Shown: positions 50,325 through 58,717 of the stretch, piece by piece
Position numbering within the stretch: the stretch's first letter is position 1
How the letters are laid out: the number at the start of each line of letters is the position of its first letter
IMG/VR virus record: IMGVR_UViG_3300028569_000023
Coordinates: 1-64,000 of that record
Direction: 5' to 3' (one strand)
DNA length: 64,000 nt
Source of the DNA: a virus
Translations under genes and position numbers: made by a program
Notes under the pieces: generated by a model
Told to the model about the DNA's origin: nothing
Databases searched by the model: none
What the model saw: the letters and a program-made list of their open reading frames with translations, nothing else

Positions 50325-50343
50325 CCTTTACTGATAAACACAA

Positions 50344-53300
50344 TTAGCTCCTATAAGCTCTTTCAGATTGACCAATTGAACCAGTTAGCGTGATCCCGTT
50401 AATCTTATAAACTTCACGAGCAACTGAGTGTTCATAACGTAATCTCATGAAACGACAACGTTGACATTGACGAGGTACATAAGTTCTAAATGGAGCAGCA
50501 TGTGAATTACCGCCGAAGAAACCGGAACCGAAATCTCCGTATCCAAATGCTCCGTTACCATCGCTATCGAATTGTACAGGGATAAACTCTGGAAGTAGAT
50601 CTGTGGCAAACGATAGAGTAGCACGAGTAAAAGCTCTATTCTCAAACATTACAGTTGACTCTCTAAGGTGCTTCCATCCAAGTGGATCTTGCATAGTGAT
50701 TGGAGAGTACTCAACAGTCGTATCGATAGATTCAAAAATAGTAATAGGTCCTTCGATAAAATCTAAGGCATAATTCAAGGTCAAGGTTTTAGTGACGCGA
50801 TTAACGTTTAATATCACTGCCTCTAGAGTCGTAACATTGTTTAGATATTGATAATTACTAAACGAAACCCCTGAATCGGAATTAAGTTTATTAATAATAG
50901 CATTGTAACATGTAGAGATATCGTTAAAGTTATTATCTAGAGTGATCCATGATAACGACCCGCTGATACCTACTGTCAAAACCTCTACGGGAATAGTGAA
51001 CGTATTAGCATCCAGTACTGTTACAGTGTGGATACCGTTTAGGCTAGGTGATGAATTACTACCTGAAATATCAATAACGCGTCCTGTTAATAGACCGTGA
51101 GAAGGAGCGGTAATAACAACGGGACTTGATTCTGTTATACCTGTAGTATTAGAAACTGTTCCTGATTTTGTAGAAATAACACTTTCGTAATCAGTAGCCA
51201 CCACGTTAGAATCTAGGTCTAGTTTTTGAGCAAGAGCTAATAGTTTAATACGCATATTGTTGTTAGCGATAGCCTTTAAACTTGAGAAATAATCATTTCC
51301 GCTAGGTCCTGTATCTAGATCTAACTTTTTCAAAAGCTGATTATATGAATATACAGTAACAATAGGTGTCTGAACTACTACGTCGCCTTCGTTGAAATCA
51401 GTAACTGAATTTAGGCGTAAGGTTTTATTAGCTTTAGTGTAACTAGCCGTTGCAATAGTTGCTGAATATTCACGATCCGCGTAATCAGTTCTATCGTAAT
51501 CTTTACGTTCTTGACGTATATAGTTCTCCACGGCTGAACCTAGATACATCAAATCGTCAACAGGGTTTATAATACCGCAAGTACTAGCTAGGTCAAGAGT
51601 GGTCCATGTTTGAGTTAATGTATGATAACGGTACGCTATAGCGGCGTAGGTATCTGATTTATTCTTAACTGTCCAAACTGTATAACTTTGATCAGAATCG
51701 TAAGCAACGCCAAATGTCGATGTCTTAAATCCAGGATATACGTTAGACGCAGTAGGAAGGATGAGATTATCGATAGCTCGACTAATAGGAGATACACCTG
51801 ATTCGGTAATTTGAACAATACCGCCGCGTTCCCATCCGAAAATAGAGTTCTCTAGAATAGCTAAAGAGTCAGGAGCGAGCAGTGTTGCAGACCCGTCGAA
51901 TAGAGTGACGTTAAACGGCGATACTTCTCCGGATAAACGGTAAATACCATCCCCTTTGAAGACGAATAGACTATCACGGAGTGCGAAGATTCGACTAATA
52001 GCTTGGTCTTTTGCTCCGATATCGATATAGTTAGCAATCGGCACCGCTTCAGGTTGCTGATACTTGGAATAGTAAAGGCGATTGCCACGATTTTCGTTAT
52101 CTGAGAATTCACTGTTTGTAGCAAGAGTTAGATATCCAACGGTTCCCGCTTCTGAAACTTGAGTATCGATAGTAAAAGTATTAGTTGTTGTGTTCTTTAC
52201 AACCCAAGGACCATCAATAGATGGAACAGAATTAGATCCAGTAATAAGAACAGTTTGACCGTTCTTAAATCCATGAGAAGTTGCTGTAATTTGAGCACTA
52301 GATGCAGTAGAGATAGCAGTAATTCCTAATTCTGCTGAAATATCAGGGCTAAATGTCGAACCAGTCGAAGCATCTCCGGCATTGACATAGAATGGAGTTT
52401 CATTGATATTCAAAGTACGAGACTCGAATAACATTTTACCTGCAACATCCTCCGCGCCTGATAGATAGTATCCATAAACAGTTTCGAGTTTGTTATTGTT
52501 TATAGCGTTAATTAAATTACGAGCCGTTTCATCGGTGGAGATAGAAGGAGATATTTCTGCTGATTTTTCAACAGTTAGAACTCCTAGTTGATCGACAACG
52601 TAGCTGAATGCAGGAGAAGATCCTGTTAAATTTGCACAAAATTTAGCATTCCCGATGCCGATATTCGTAATAGTAACATCATCTCCAGAATTAACGGCGA
52701 TGAATTCTTCGGAGATCTCAGAGTTCACTGCATTTTTAACGGCAGTCGCGATAGTAGCAGCGGTATCGTTTGTTAGGATATCGACTTGAATGCCAGTTAG
52801 ACCTGCGGGTGTTGGATTTGAACCAATTCCGCTTACTTTAAACCAAAGATAGTACGCTTTGCGATTAAAAGGAGAGTATAGAGTGAAAGCTTTACCTGCT
52901 AGACTTCCGGCAACATCTGCGACACATGTGATAGTCTGGATTTGTTCTGAGAGTTCTTGACCGATCCCGCGAGTTAGCACTGTGGCTGATAGAATATTGA
53001 CAGTTTGTACAATAGTTACAGGATCTGAATAACCGGATTCCGAGTTAGTAATAGTAACAGATCCAGAATAGTCCACACAGTTAAAATCGTTGATATACGG
53101 AGCTAGCCCTTGTGCGATTTTGGCACTAATTTCAGCAGTAGTGGTTACTGTGGAGATGTCAATACGAACACCGATATAACCAGCGGGAGTAGGATCTGTA
53201 GTACTTCCGGTATCATCGAACCATACTGCATATCTACGTAAGTTACCAGTTGAACTTAGTACGAAATAAGACGCATCTTCAATAAACATACTTAAACCAA

Positions 53301-55464
53301 TTGTCGTTGAACGAGCTTCGGCAAGGATAAAAGGATATAGATTGAATCCGCCATCCGTATTAGTTATACTAAATACAGACTTAGACCATGTTCCTAAAGT
53401 ACTACTGACTGCTCCTGTAGCTTCAATTGTGAAAGCATTAGCATTTAAAACCGTAACTTCATGATACCCATTTGCTGTATCATTTACGATACATCCTTGA
53501 ATGTAAACAACATCTCCGGTAGCAAGACCGTGATTTGTAGTAGCGACAGTGATCGTATCGAAACCTGACATCGCGCAACCTCTTCCGGATAAACGGACGG
53601 TTCCTAATAGATCTAGAAGTTTACGATGACGTGTTTTAGTATTTGAGAAAAAGGTGTACCCCTTGAATAGTGAAAGATCAGTAGCGAGAGGCGGTTGATC
53701 GTTTGCTTGTAAAATACCCTCTCCGCTATTAGCGTTAGTGTAAAGATTAGCGCCTCTAAATTCAGAAGGAGTGATGTCTTCAAATGCAACAACGCCTGCG
53801 TCGATTTCTGATTGCGCAACGAATCCTTCAAAAACAAGCTGAAGTTCATCCGATGGAACGAGATCCGTAAGAACATCCGTTCCGATAGCAGTTACTGTTT
53901 CAGAACGATAAACTTGATAGAAATAGCTAGTATTTACTTCTTCAGGAACTGTAATATACAAGATAACGTTAGCTGAAGTAGTAAGTGTAATAGGGTCAAT
54001 ATGTTCGGCACGTAATGTCGAATTAATAATAGCGCCGGGTTCTAGTTTTAGTAGGTTTAGGATTTCATCAACATATATTTGAATAGATTCTAGTTCTTGA
54101 TGATTAGGGATAACTCCTAATGCGATAGGTTGAGTAATGCCACGATAGTTAGCACTATCGATAGTTCCGAATGTGCTGGTAGAACTTGTTCCAGTTCCAG
54201 TCACGATAAAGGAAATAGTGGTAGAAGTGACGCCTGTTAAAGTACGAACTCCGTTGATTGATACAGAGTTTACAGTTCCGAACCCTTCTAGATTGATTTT
54301 ATTACCAGATACAAAATAATCAGAGAGAGTATAGTCATTGTTAAGCGTGATTGTCACTAGATCTGAACTCGAAGCTACAGAGGAAACATTAAAACGGACA
54401 ATGCTAGTATTACGTGTTGTGTTTTGGATATAACCAAAATCCGTAGTACTTCCGTTTGTTCCAACGTTTGCGAATGTGATACTATTAGCACCTACTCCGG
54501 TTAAAACAACACTTCCGTTGATAGAAGTTCCGGCGATTGTTCCGAATCCTGTTAGTACAACAGTTTCACCGATGGATGCAAAGTTTGTAGCAATACCATT
54601 AGCGAAAGTAATAGTAACATCGTTTGTTGTACGAGTAGCGGCTGAAACGTTTAAATTTACGTATTGAAGATCTTCATCGATCTTTGTAGCAAGAGCGATA
54701 GAAGCGGTTCTTAAAGTATCGGCGCTAGTATTAGAAAGAACACCTAAAGTGTTGTAGTAGTTACTGTCGTTTAATAAATATGTGTTACTATTGCCAGCTT
54801 TATCCAGCGCCACTAAAAGTCTGTTAAAATCTGTTAGAATAAGAGATAGAATAGGATTATAGATTTCATCACGTTCAGATGGCGATCCGAGAAGAAGATT
54901 CTCGTTTAAATCCTTATACCCCCAAACGACACGATATGCTACTGCGCTGTCTTGTGGGAGAAATCCTGATGAACTCCCGAGTTCGATATCAAGAGTCGGT
55001 TCGATGTCTAGGGCTTTAACTGCTCCGGAATTTACGATATAACCGGAATCAGAAGTTAGATCACTAGCTGTTTTTGCTGAGATCTTTTTGATACCATCGG
55101 CAGTTGTAAAATAGAAATTAGAGTTAGCCTCAATTCCTTTAATACGAAGACCATCTTCGACTTCGGAATATGAACCATTGAAAGCTGTGAAATTAGCAGC
55201 GCCGCTATTTGTTGTACCATCTTGGAATTCAAGAGTATTATTGAAATGTCTAAGAATTCTCTCTTTATAGACGAATAATTGCGTAGCCCTATCCGAAGAT
55301 GTACCAATTGGTGTTCCAAATAGTTTATGACCGCGCCGAGGTTCAATGACGTTATCACGACGGATAATGACGTTATTAGCCTGTTTTAGTGAACCATCTT
55401 GTTGGTTAATCTCGTTTGGTGATGTCTGAAGCCCTAATGCTGTAAGATAAACGGAACTTGACAT
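50344..55464 (-). CDS. Tail nozzle-like protein (gp12/TTPB type), enlarged
   Basis: 1706 residues. The start has LGLQTSPNEINQQDGSLKQA followed by NNVIIRRDNVIEPRRGHKL, an opening typical of podovirus tail-tube nozzle proteins, and the C-terminus (FENRAFTRATLSF, then CQRCRFMRL) fits the same family. T7 gp12 has 794 residues; the extra length comes from repeated beta modules, including three of the form HG-TG-V-I-GSNS-PS-NG (about 45 residues). The modules probably decorate the tail and may bind the host surface. Confidence 0.78.
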   Translation of the reverse strand: MSSSVYLTALGLQTSPNEINQQDGSLKQANNVIIRRDNVIEPRRGHKLFGTPIGTSSDRATQLFVYKERILRHFNNTLEFQDGTTNSGAANFTAFNGSYSEVEDGLRIKGIEANSNFYFTTADGIKKISAKTASDLTSDSGYIVNSGAVKALDIEPTLDIELGSSSGFLPQDSAVAYRVVWGYKDLNENLLLGSPSERDEIYNPILSLILTDFNRLLVALDKAGNSNTYLLNDSNYYNTLGVLSNTSADTLRTASIALATKIDEDLQYVNLNVSAATRTTNDVTITFANGIATNFASIGETVVLTGFGTIAGTSINGSVVLTGVGANSITFANVGTNGSTTDFGYIQNTTRNTSIVRFNVSSVASSSDLVTITLNNDYTLSDYFVSGNKINLEGFGTVNSVSINGVRTLTGVTSTTISFIVTGTGTSSTSTFGTIDSANYRGITQPIALGVIPNHQELESIQIYVDEILNLLKLEPGAIINSTLRAEHIDPITLTTSANVILYITVPEEVNTSYFYQVYRSETVTAIGTDVLTDLVPSDELQLVFEGFVAQSEIDAGVVAFEDITPSEFRGANLYTNANSGEGILQANDQPPLATDLSLFKGYTFFSNTKTRHRKLLDLLGTVRLSGRGCAMSGFDTITVATTNHGLATGDVVYIQGCIVNDTANGYHEVTVLNANAFTIEATGAVSSTLGTWSKSVFSITNTDGGFNLYPFILAEARSTTIGLSMFIEDASYFVLSSTGNLRRYAVWFDDTGSTTDPTPAGYIGVRIDISTVTTTAEISAKIAQGLAPYINDFNCVDYSGSVTITNSESGYSDPVTIVQTVNILSATVLTRGIGQELSEQIQTITCVADVAGSLAGKAFTLYSPFNRKAYYLWFKVSGIGSNPTPAGLTGIQVDILTNDTAATIATAVKNAVNSEISEEFIAVNSGDDVTITNIGIGNAKFCANLTGSSPAFSYVVDQLGVLTVEKSAEISPSISTDETARNLINAINNNKLETVYGYYLSGAEDVAGKMLFESRTLNINETPFYVNAGDASTGSTFSPDISAELGITAISTASSAQITATSHGFKNGQTVLITGSNSVPSIDGPWVVKNTTTNTFTIDTQVSEAGTVGYLTLATNSEFSDNENRGNRLYYSKYQQPEAVPIANYIDIGAKDQAISRIFALRDSLFVFKGDGIYRLSGEVSPFNVTLFDGSATLLAPDSLAILENSIFGWERGGIVQITESGVSPISRAIDNLILPTASNVYPGFKTSTFGVAYDSDQSYTVWTVKNKSDTYAAIAYRYHTLTQTWTTLDLASTCGIINPVDDLMYLGSAVENYIRQERKDYDRTDYADREYSATIATASYTKANKTLRLNSVTDFNEGDVVVQTPIVTVYSYNQLLKKLDLDTGPSGNDYFSSLKAIANNNMRIKLLALAQKLDLDSNVVATDYESVISTKSGTVSNTTGITESSPVVITAPSHGLLTGRVIDISGSNSSPSLNGIHTVTVLDANTFTIPVEVLTVGISGSLSWITLDNNFNDISTCYNAIINKLNSDSGVSFSNYQYLNNVTTLEAVILNVNRVTKTLTLNYALDFIEGPITIFESIDTTVEYSPITMQDPLGWKHLRESTVMFENRAFTRATLSFATDLLPEFIPVQFDSDGNGAFGYGDFGSGFFGGNSHAAPFRTYVPRQCQRCRFMRLRYEHSVAREVYKINGITLTGSIGQSERAYRS

Positions 55465-55474
55465 TTAACACTCC

Positions 55475-56737
55475 TTAAAAACGACGACTACGTGTGTATC
55501 TTAACATTGAATGACGGCCTGATAATTTCTTAGGAGAACCTTCGCTTCGATTATCCAATAATGAGATTTGCGATTGTTCATTCGCTCCGATTTTAGCTTT
55601 AAGTTCAGCAGCACCTTCGCGGTCCCCGATAGAAGCGAGCATTCGTTCAGCGGTTCTTTCGCAAAGAGTACTGTGTAGATCAGATGGTAATTGAGGAATG
55701 ATACACTCGTATGCATTACAAACGTAATCTCCTTTAACTACCGTATAAGGGATATGTTCCCAATTGAAAGTCATTTCGGTACCTTGAATATTAAGACACT
55801 CATTATCGTAACTTTTAGTTTTATGTCCACCTGACGTTTCAAGAATATCCATTAGTGAATTATTAGAAAATACTTCAGTATCGACACCTGCTGTGAAATT
55901 AAAGATAATATTATCCGAAACAGCAAATCCTGCTGTATTAGCGGAGCTTATGTTTTTCATTGTCATATCTGCGAAGTTCGAGGATTTAGGGACGATGAAA
56001 TTACCAATAAGCGTTGATGTTAATGTAATAACAGCGGAAGTACTCGCAGCAGTTAGTCCCGTAATCGAAGCCGCTGAAATAGCAGTGGATAGATTTGAAG
56101 CAGTTTGAGTATCTGATACTCCAATTGCGAAATCTACACCAGCCGTAAAGGTATTAGACCCAATATTGAATCTATCACCAGAAGCAATAGCAGAATCGTC
56201 AATCGAAACGGTTTGTTTAAAATTAGAAATAATAGCAGCACGAGAATCAGGAACTAATCCGTTAGGACGGAGATAAAAGCTCATTTGTAGATATCCAGTA
56301 GTCGTAAATTGACCTCCGGAATAAAGAACTACGTTGTTATTCTCGAAATAGAAAGACTTAGCCGAACTTGCAGTGTTACTATCGTAACTTTGGAAGAACA
56401 TTTTATCGTCAGGTGAAATACGAGTCATCTCATAGATATTACCTTGTTCATCTACATAGCTAATATCGCGAAGTTTAACGCCGATTGCTCGTTCAGGGAT
56501 GGGATACTTTGTTACATTGTTAACAAGAGGAATTAGTTTAGTATATACAAAGTATTCTTCATTGAACATCATGACACTAGGGACTTGTGCCACTTGCATT
56601 TCTTCGTCAGCGAATGCGAGAACGTCTGCTTCTGTGAACGTTGATTGATACAACGGCATTGATATCTTCCGCTTAACGGATTCAATAATTCCGTTCGTAC
56701 CGCTGGATGTTTTCCAGGGTGTTTTATTTTGGGCCAT
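55475..56737 (-). CDS. Head-tail connector/adaptor-like protein
   Basis: 420 residues next to the nozzle gene, as in podovirus head-tail modules. An N-terminal helical region (FTEADVLAFADEEM), a beta domain, an inserted FTAGVDFAIG-type module (about residues 170-280) like modules in the nozzle, and a helical C-terminus. Assignment rests on order and general features. Confidence 0.6.
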   Translation of the reverse strand: MAQNKTPWKTSSGTNGIIESVKRKISMPLYQSTFTEADVLAFADEEMQVAQVPSVMMFNEEYFVYTKLIPLVNNVTKYPIPERAIGVKLRDISYVDEQGNIYEMTRISPDDKMFFQSYDSNTASSAKSFYFENNNVVLYSGGQFTTTGYLQMSFYLRPNGLVPDSRAAIISNFKQTVSIDDSAIASGDRFNIGSNTFTAGVDFAIGVSDTQTASNLSTAISAASITGLTAASTSAVITLTSTLIGNFIVPKSSNFADMTMKNISSANTAGFAVSDNIIFNFTAGVDTEVFSNNSLMDILETSGGHKTKSYDNECLNIQGTEMTFNWEHIPYTVVKGDYVCNAYECIIPQLPSDLHSTLCERTAERMLASIGDREGAAELKAKIGANEQSQISLLDNRSEGSPKKLSGRHSMLRYTRSRRF

Positions 56738-57153
56738 TACTCACCCTTGAGTTTTTGTTTTTTAAGAAGTAATTCTTGAATCTTAGCGTCGATTTCGTCT
56801 TCGGACATGCGATCTGATTCTTCGGACATCTCATCAGGCATCGCCATAGCATCTGATTCGGATGCTTCTTCGAGCATTTCGTCTTCAGCACCGTCAGAGT
56901 ATTCTTCGGACTGATCTTGAAGACCATCCATACCTTCAACGATATCTTCAGCTTTTTCTAAGCCTTTTTTCAGACTTTCAGCATCGGGAGCGGCGACTGA
57001 AACTTTCTTCAGACCGCCGAGTTTAGAACCCATTTTATCGGCCATATCAGCGCGAAGTTCTTGAAGAACGGACTTTTTAGCGCCCATTTCTTCAGGTTTG
57101 ACTTTCTTGCCTTCTTTTAGTTTTTTAGCAAGAAGTGACTTAATCTTATCCAT
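56737..57153 (-). CDS. Acidic charged structural or scaffold-like protein
   Basis: 138 residues: basic N-terminal 30 residues, then an extremely acidic Met/Glu/Asp/Ser middle and a basic tail. The composition fits a scaffold or assembly chaperone. One-base overlap with the connector gene. Confidence 0.58.
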   Translation of the reverse strand: MDKIKSLLAKKLKEGKKVKPEEMGAKKSVLQELRADMADKMGSKLGGLKKVSVAAPDAESLKKGLEKAEDIVEGMDGLQDQSEEYSDGAEDEMLEEASESDAMAMPDEMSEESDRMSEDEIDAKIQELLLKKQKLKGE

Positions 57154-57188
57154 TTATTATTCCCCTTGAATTATAATTATTTACGTAT

Positions 57189-57200
57189 ATAGTTGTTAAA
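57189..57200 (-). promoter_or_regulatory. Late junction motif, copy 2
   Basis: TTTAACAACTAT on the minus strand, overlapping the stop of the gene at 57196 and 35 bases before the ATG at 57153. Confidence 0.38.
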
Positions 57201-57855
57201 ACAGTGTTTTTGAGCCGTTTAAAGCCCATAACGCTTGATATATCCAAAGAGTTGGACTATTGTAATCAGATAGGTATCTACCCTTATATTTGTCGCCTAG
57301 TTCTTTAACGATACGAGGGAGTGCTGAGAATTTCACACCTGCTGCATGTAAAAACAATAACTTAACTCGTTTTGTATTAAATACCTTGTTAAAATCAAGA
57401 CTTAGAACGAGCATTAGCTTTTCTAGAACGTTAATTTTACGACCCGCTGCGATCTTAACGAGTGAACGATATTCAGGACGGAGAAGAGAAAACCATTCAG
57501 AATCAATAAGATGACCGTGTTCGTTTTTACCAGTAATCCAAAGACCGTATTCCGTATTTGCAAGGATTTCTCTAGCGATTTCGCCATTATCAAATAGATA
57601 AGATAATACAGCTAGACCTATTAGATTGTCGTGTGAATTGGCTATAGGGTCATTGGGAGATCTTCTGAAATGACCCGGCTTAGTTCTAGTAGAATTAATC
57701 AGAAGCTCGTAGTAAGGCTTAATAGGGCTAATATCGAGCCCTGCAAATTTAGCTTCTAGACATAAGGACGCGAGTTCTAATTGGGAGTTTTGGTGATCCC
57801 ATCCACCCCAATCGTTTAGACTATTGATTATCGCTTGGATTATTGGATGAGTCAT
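57196..57855 (-). CDS. Hypothetical protein, 219 aa
   Basis: Helical, with a Trp-rich start (NDWGGWDHQN) and several Tyr/Trp segments. No family recognised. It starts inside the upstream Cys-rich gene (35-base overlap). Confidence 0.65.
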   Translation of the reverse strand: MTHPIIQAIINSLNDWGGWDHQNSQLELASLCLEAKFAGLDISPIKPYYELLINSTRTKPGHFRRSPNDPIANSHDNLIGLAVLSYLFDNGEIAREILANTEYGLWITGKNEHGHLIDSEWFSLLRPEYRSLVKIAAGRKINVLEKLMLVLSLDFNKVFNTKRVKLLFLHAAGVKFSALPRIVKELGDKYKGRYLSDYNSPTLWIYQALWALNGSKTLF

Positions 57856-58114
57856 TACTGATAGTTGTTACAGTATCGTCCCATTTGCTCATTGGACATT
57901 TCATTCCATTTAGTCGAGCTTTCGCGTTGAGAAAACAGCCACATTCTCCACAAACTGACATATCTGGCTGGAATTTAGGACAACCTTTACAAATTGACAT
58001 GCGACGTTCAAACTCGTCATTACTAACCGTTATATCCGCTCCAGTTACTGCGTTTTTTGCAACGTTTCTGGCCGATTCAACCGCGAGCTTGAGTTTTGTC
58101 TTAAAATCAGACAC
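57821..58114 (-). CDS. Cysteine-rich zinc-binding protein
   Basis: 97 residues. Middle segment CKGCPKF ... CGECGCFLNAKA ... CPMSKW gives up to six Cys ligands. Short proteins with this Cys pattern recur in phage structural clusters without a known role. It abuts the thioredoxin-like gene. Confidence 0.72.
   Translation of the reverse strand: MSDFKTKLKLAVESARNVAKNAVTGADITVSNDEFERRMSICKGCPKFQPDMSVCGECGCFLNAKARLNGMKCPMSKWDDTVTTISNDSSNNPSDNQ
57861..57870 (-). promoter_or_regulatory. Late junction motif, copy 3
   Basis: TAACAACTAT on the minus strand, 5 bases before the ATG at 57855 and inside the upstream coding region. Could be coincidence. Confidence 0.3.
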
Positions 58115-58579
58115 TTAACCGCCTAGTGCTTTTAGTTGGAGGGATTCTAGAACGACTTGAAGTTCTCCGGGTGCTGCCCCGTCGAAGCCGCCGACAAATC
58201 CGAACTCGTCATCGTCGGAGATTGCTTCTTTCGCAAAGACGTAGAAGTTAGGAATGACGTATTTAGGGACCATTTGCGGAGTACCATCTGGATTTAAGAG
58301 TTTAGTACCGATGAAATTACCACTAGCGTCCTGTTTCGGAGTGCCGTCATCATTTGTTTCATATCCAAATGCTTCCTGAGTTTCGGCGAATTGCTCGTAT
58401 AGCGATTTAACTGTGTTGATTTCGGCGCTAAAGAACTGAATTTCTTCGCCGTAATCCTGTTCTAACTGTTCAAAAACGGGTTTAATCGTTTGGCAATGAT
58501 GACAGTTATTAGCGTAAATAAGAAGAATAGAGAATTCGTGCTGTTTTAATTCGGAAGGATCTAAGAGGATTTTAACCAT
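58115..58579 (-). CDS. Thioredoxin-fold protein with CHHC motif
   Basis: 154 residues. CHHC active-site motif (about residues 22-25) followed by a helix and, later, IPNFYVF with the cis-Pro. A loop of about 25 residues (TNDDGTPKQDASGNF) is inserted. CxxC with His-His is closer to DsbA-like oxidants (CPHC) than to thioredoxin (CGPC). It may handle disulfides of virion proteins or reduce RNR. Its mRNA is predicted leaderless. Confidence 0.82.
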   Translation of the reverse strand: MVKILLDPSELKQHEFSILLIYANNCHHCQTIKPVFEQLEQDYGEEIQFFSAEINTVKSLYEQFAETQEAFGYETNDDGTPKQDASGNFIGTKLLNPDGTPQMVPKYVIPNFYVFAKEAISDDDEFGFVGGFDGAAPGELQVVLESLQLKALGG

Positions 58580-58585
58580 AGACGT

Positions 58586-58614
58586 AGTATATACGGTCTG
58601 AATGGTATTGTCAA
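58586..58614 (-). promoter_or_regulatory. Leaderless-type sigma70 promoter, minus strand
   Basis: TTGACA (58609-58614), 17-base spacer, TATACT (58586-58591), 6 bases to ATG 58579. Same geometry as the plus-strand cases. Confidence 0.87.
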
Positions 58615-58615
58615 G

Positions 58616-58654
58616 AATAAAAGCGAAGGTCCGAACGTTTTACCGTCCGGACCT
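58616..58654 (-). terminator. Rho-independent terminator after tail fibre gene
   Basis: On the minus strand an 11-bp hairpin (58627-58637 with 58644-58654, one G-U pair) with a 6-base loop, then TTCGCTTTTATT. It separates the tail-fibre transcript from the thioredoxin-like gene. Confidence 0.8.
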
Positions 58655-58717
58655 GTATTTAACTCAGCGAGACGAACGAAGTGTCGCAGCTAGCTAGGAA
58701 TGCGGAGAGGAGGGAGA

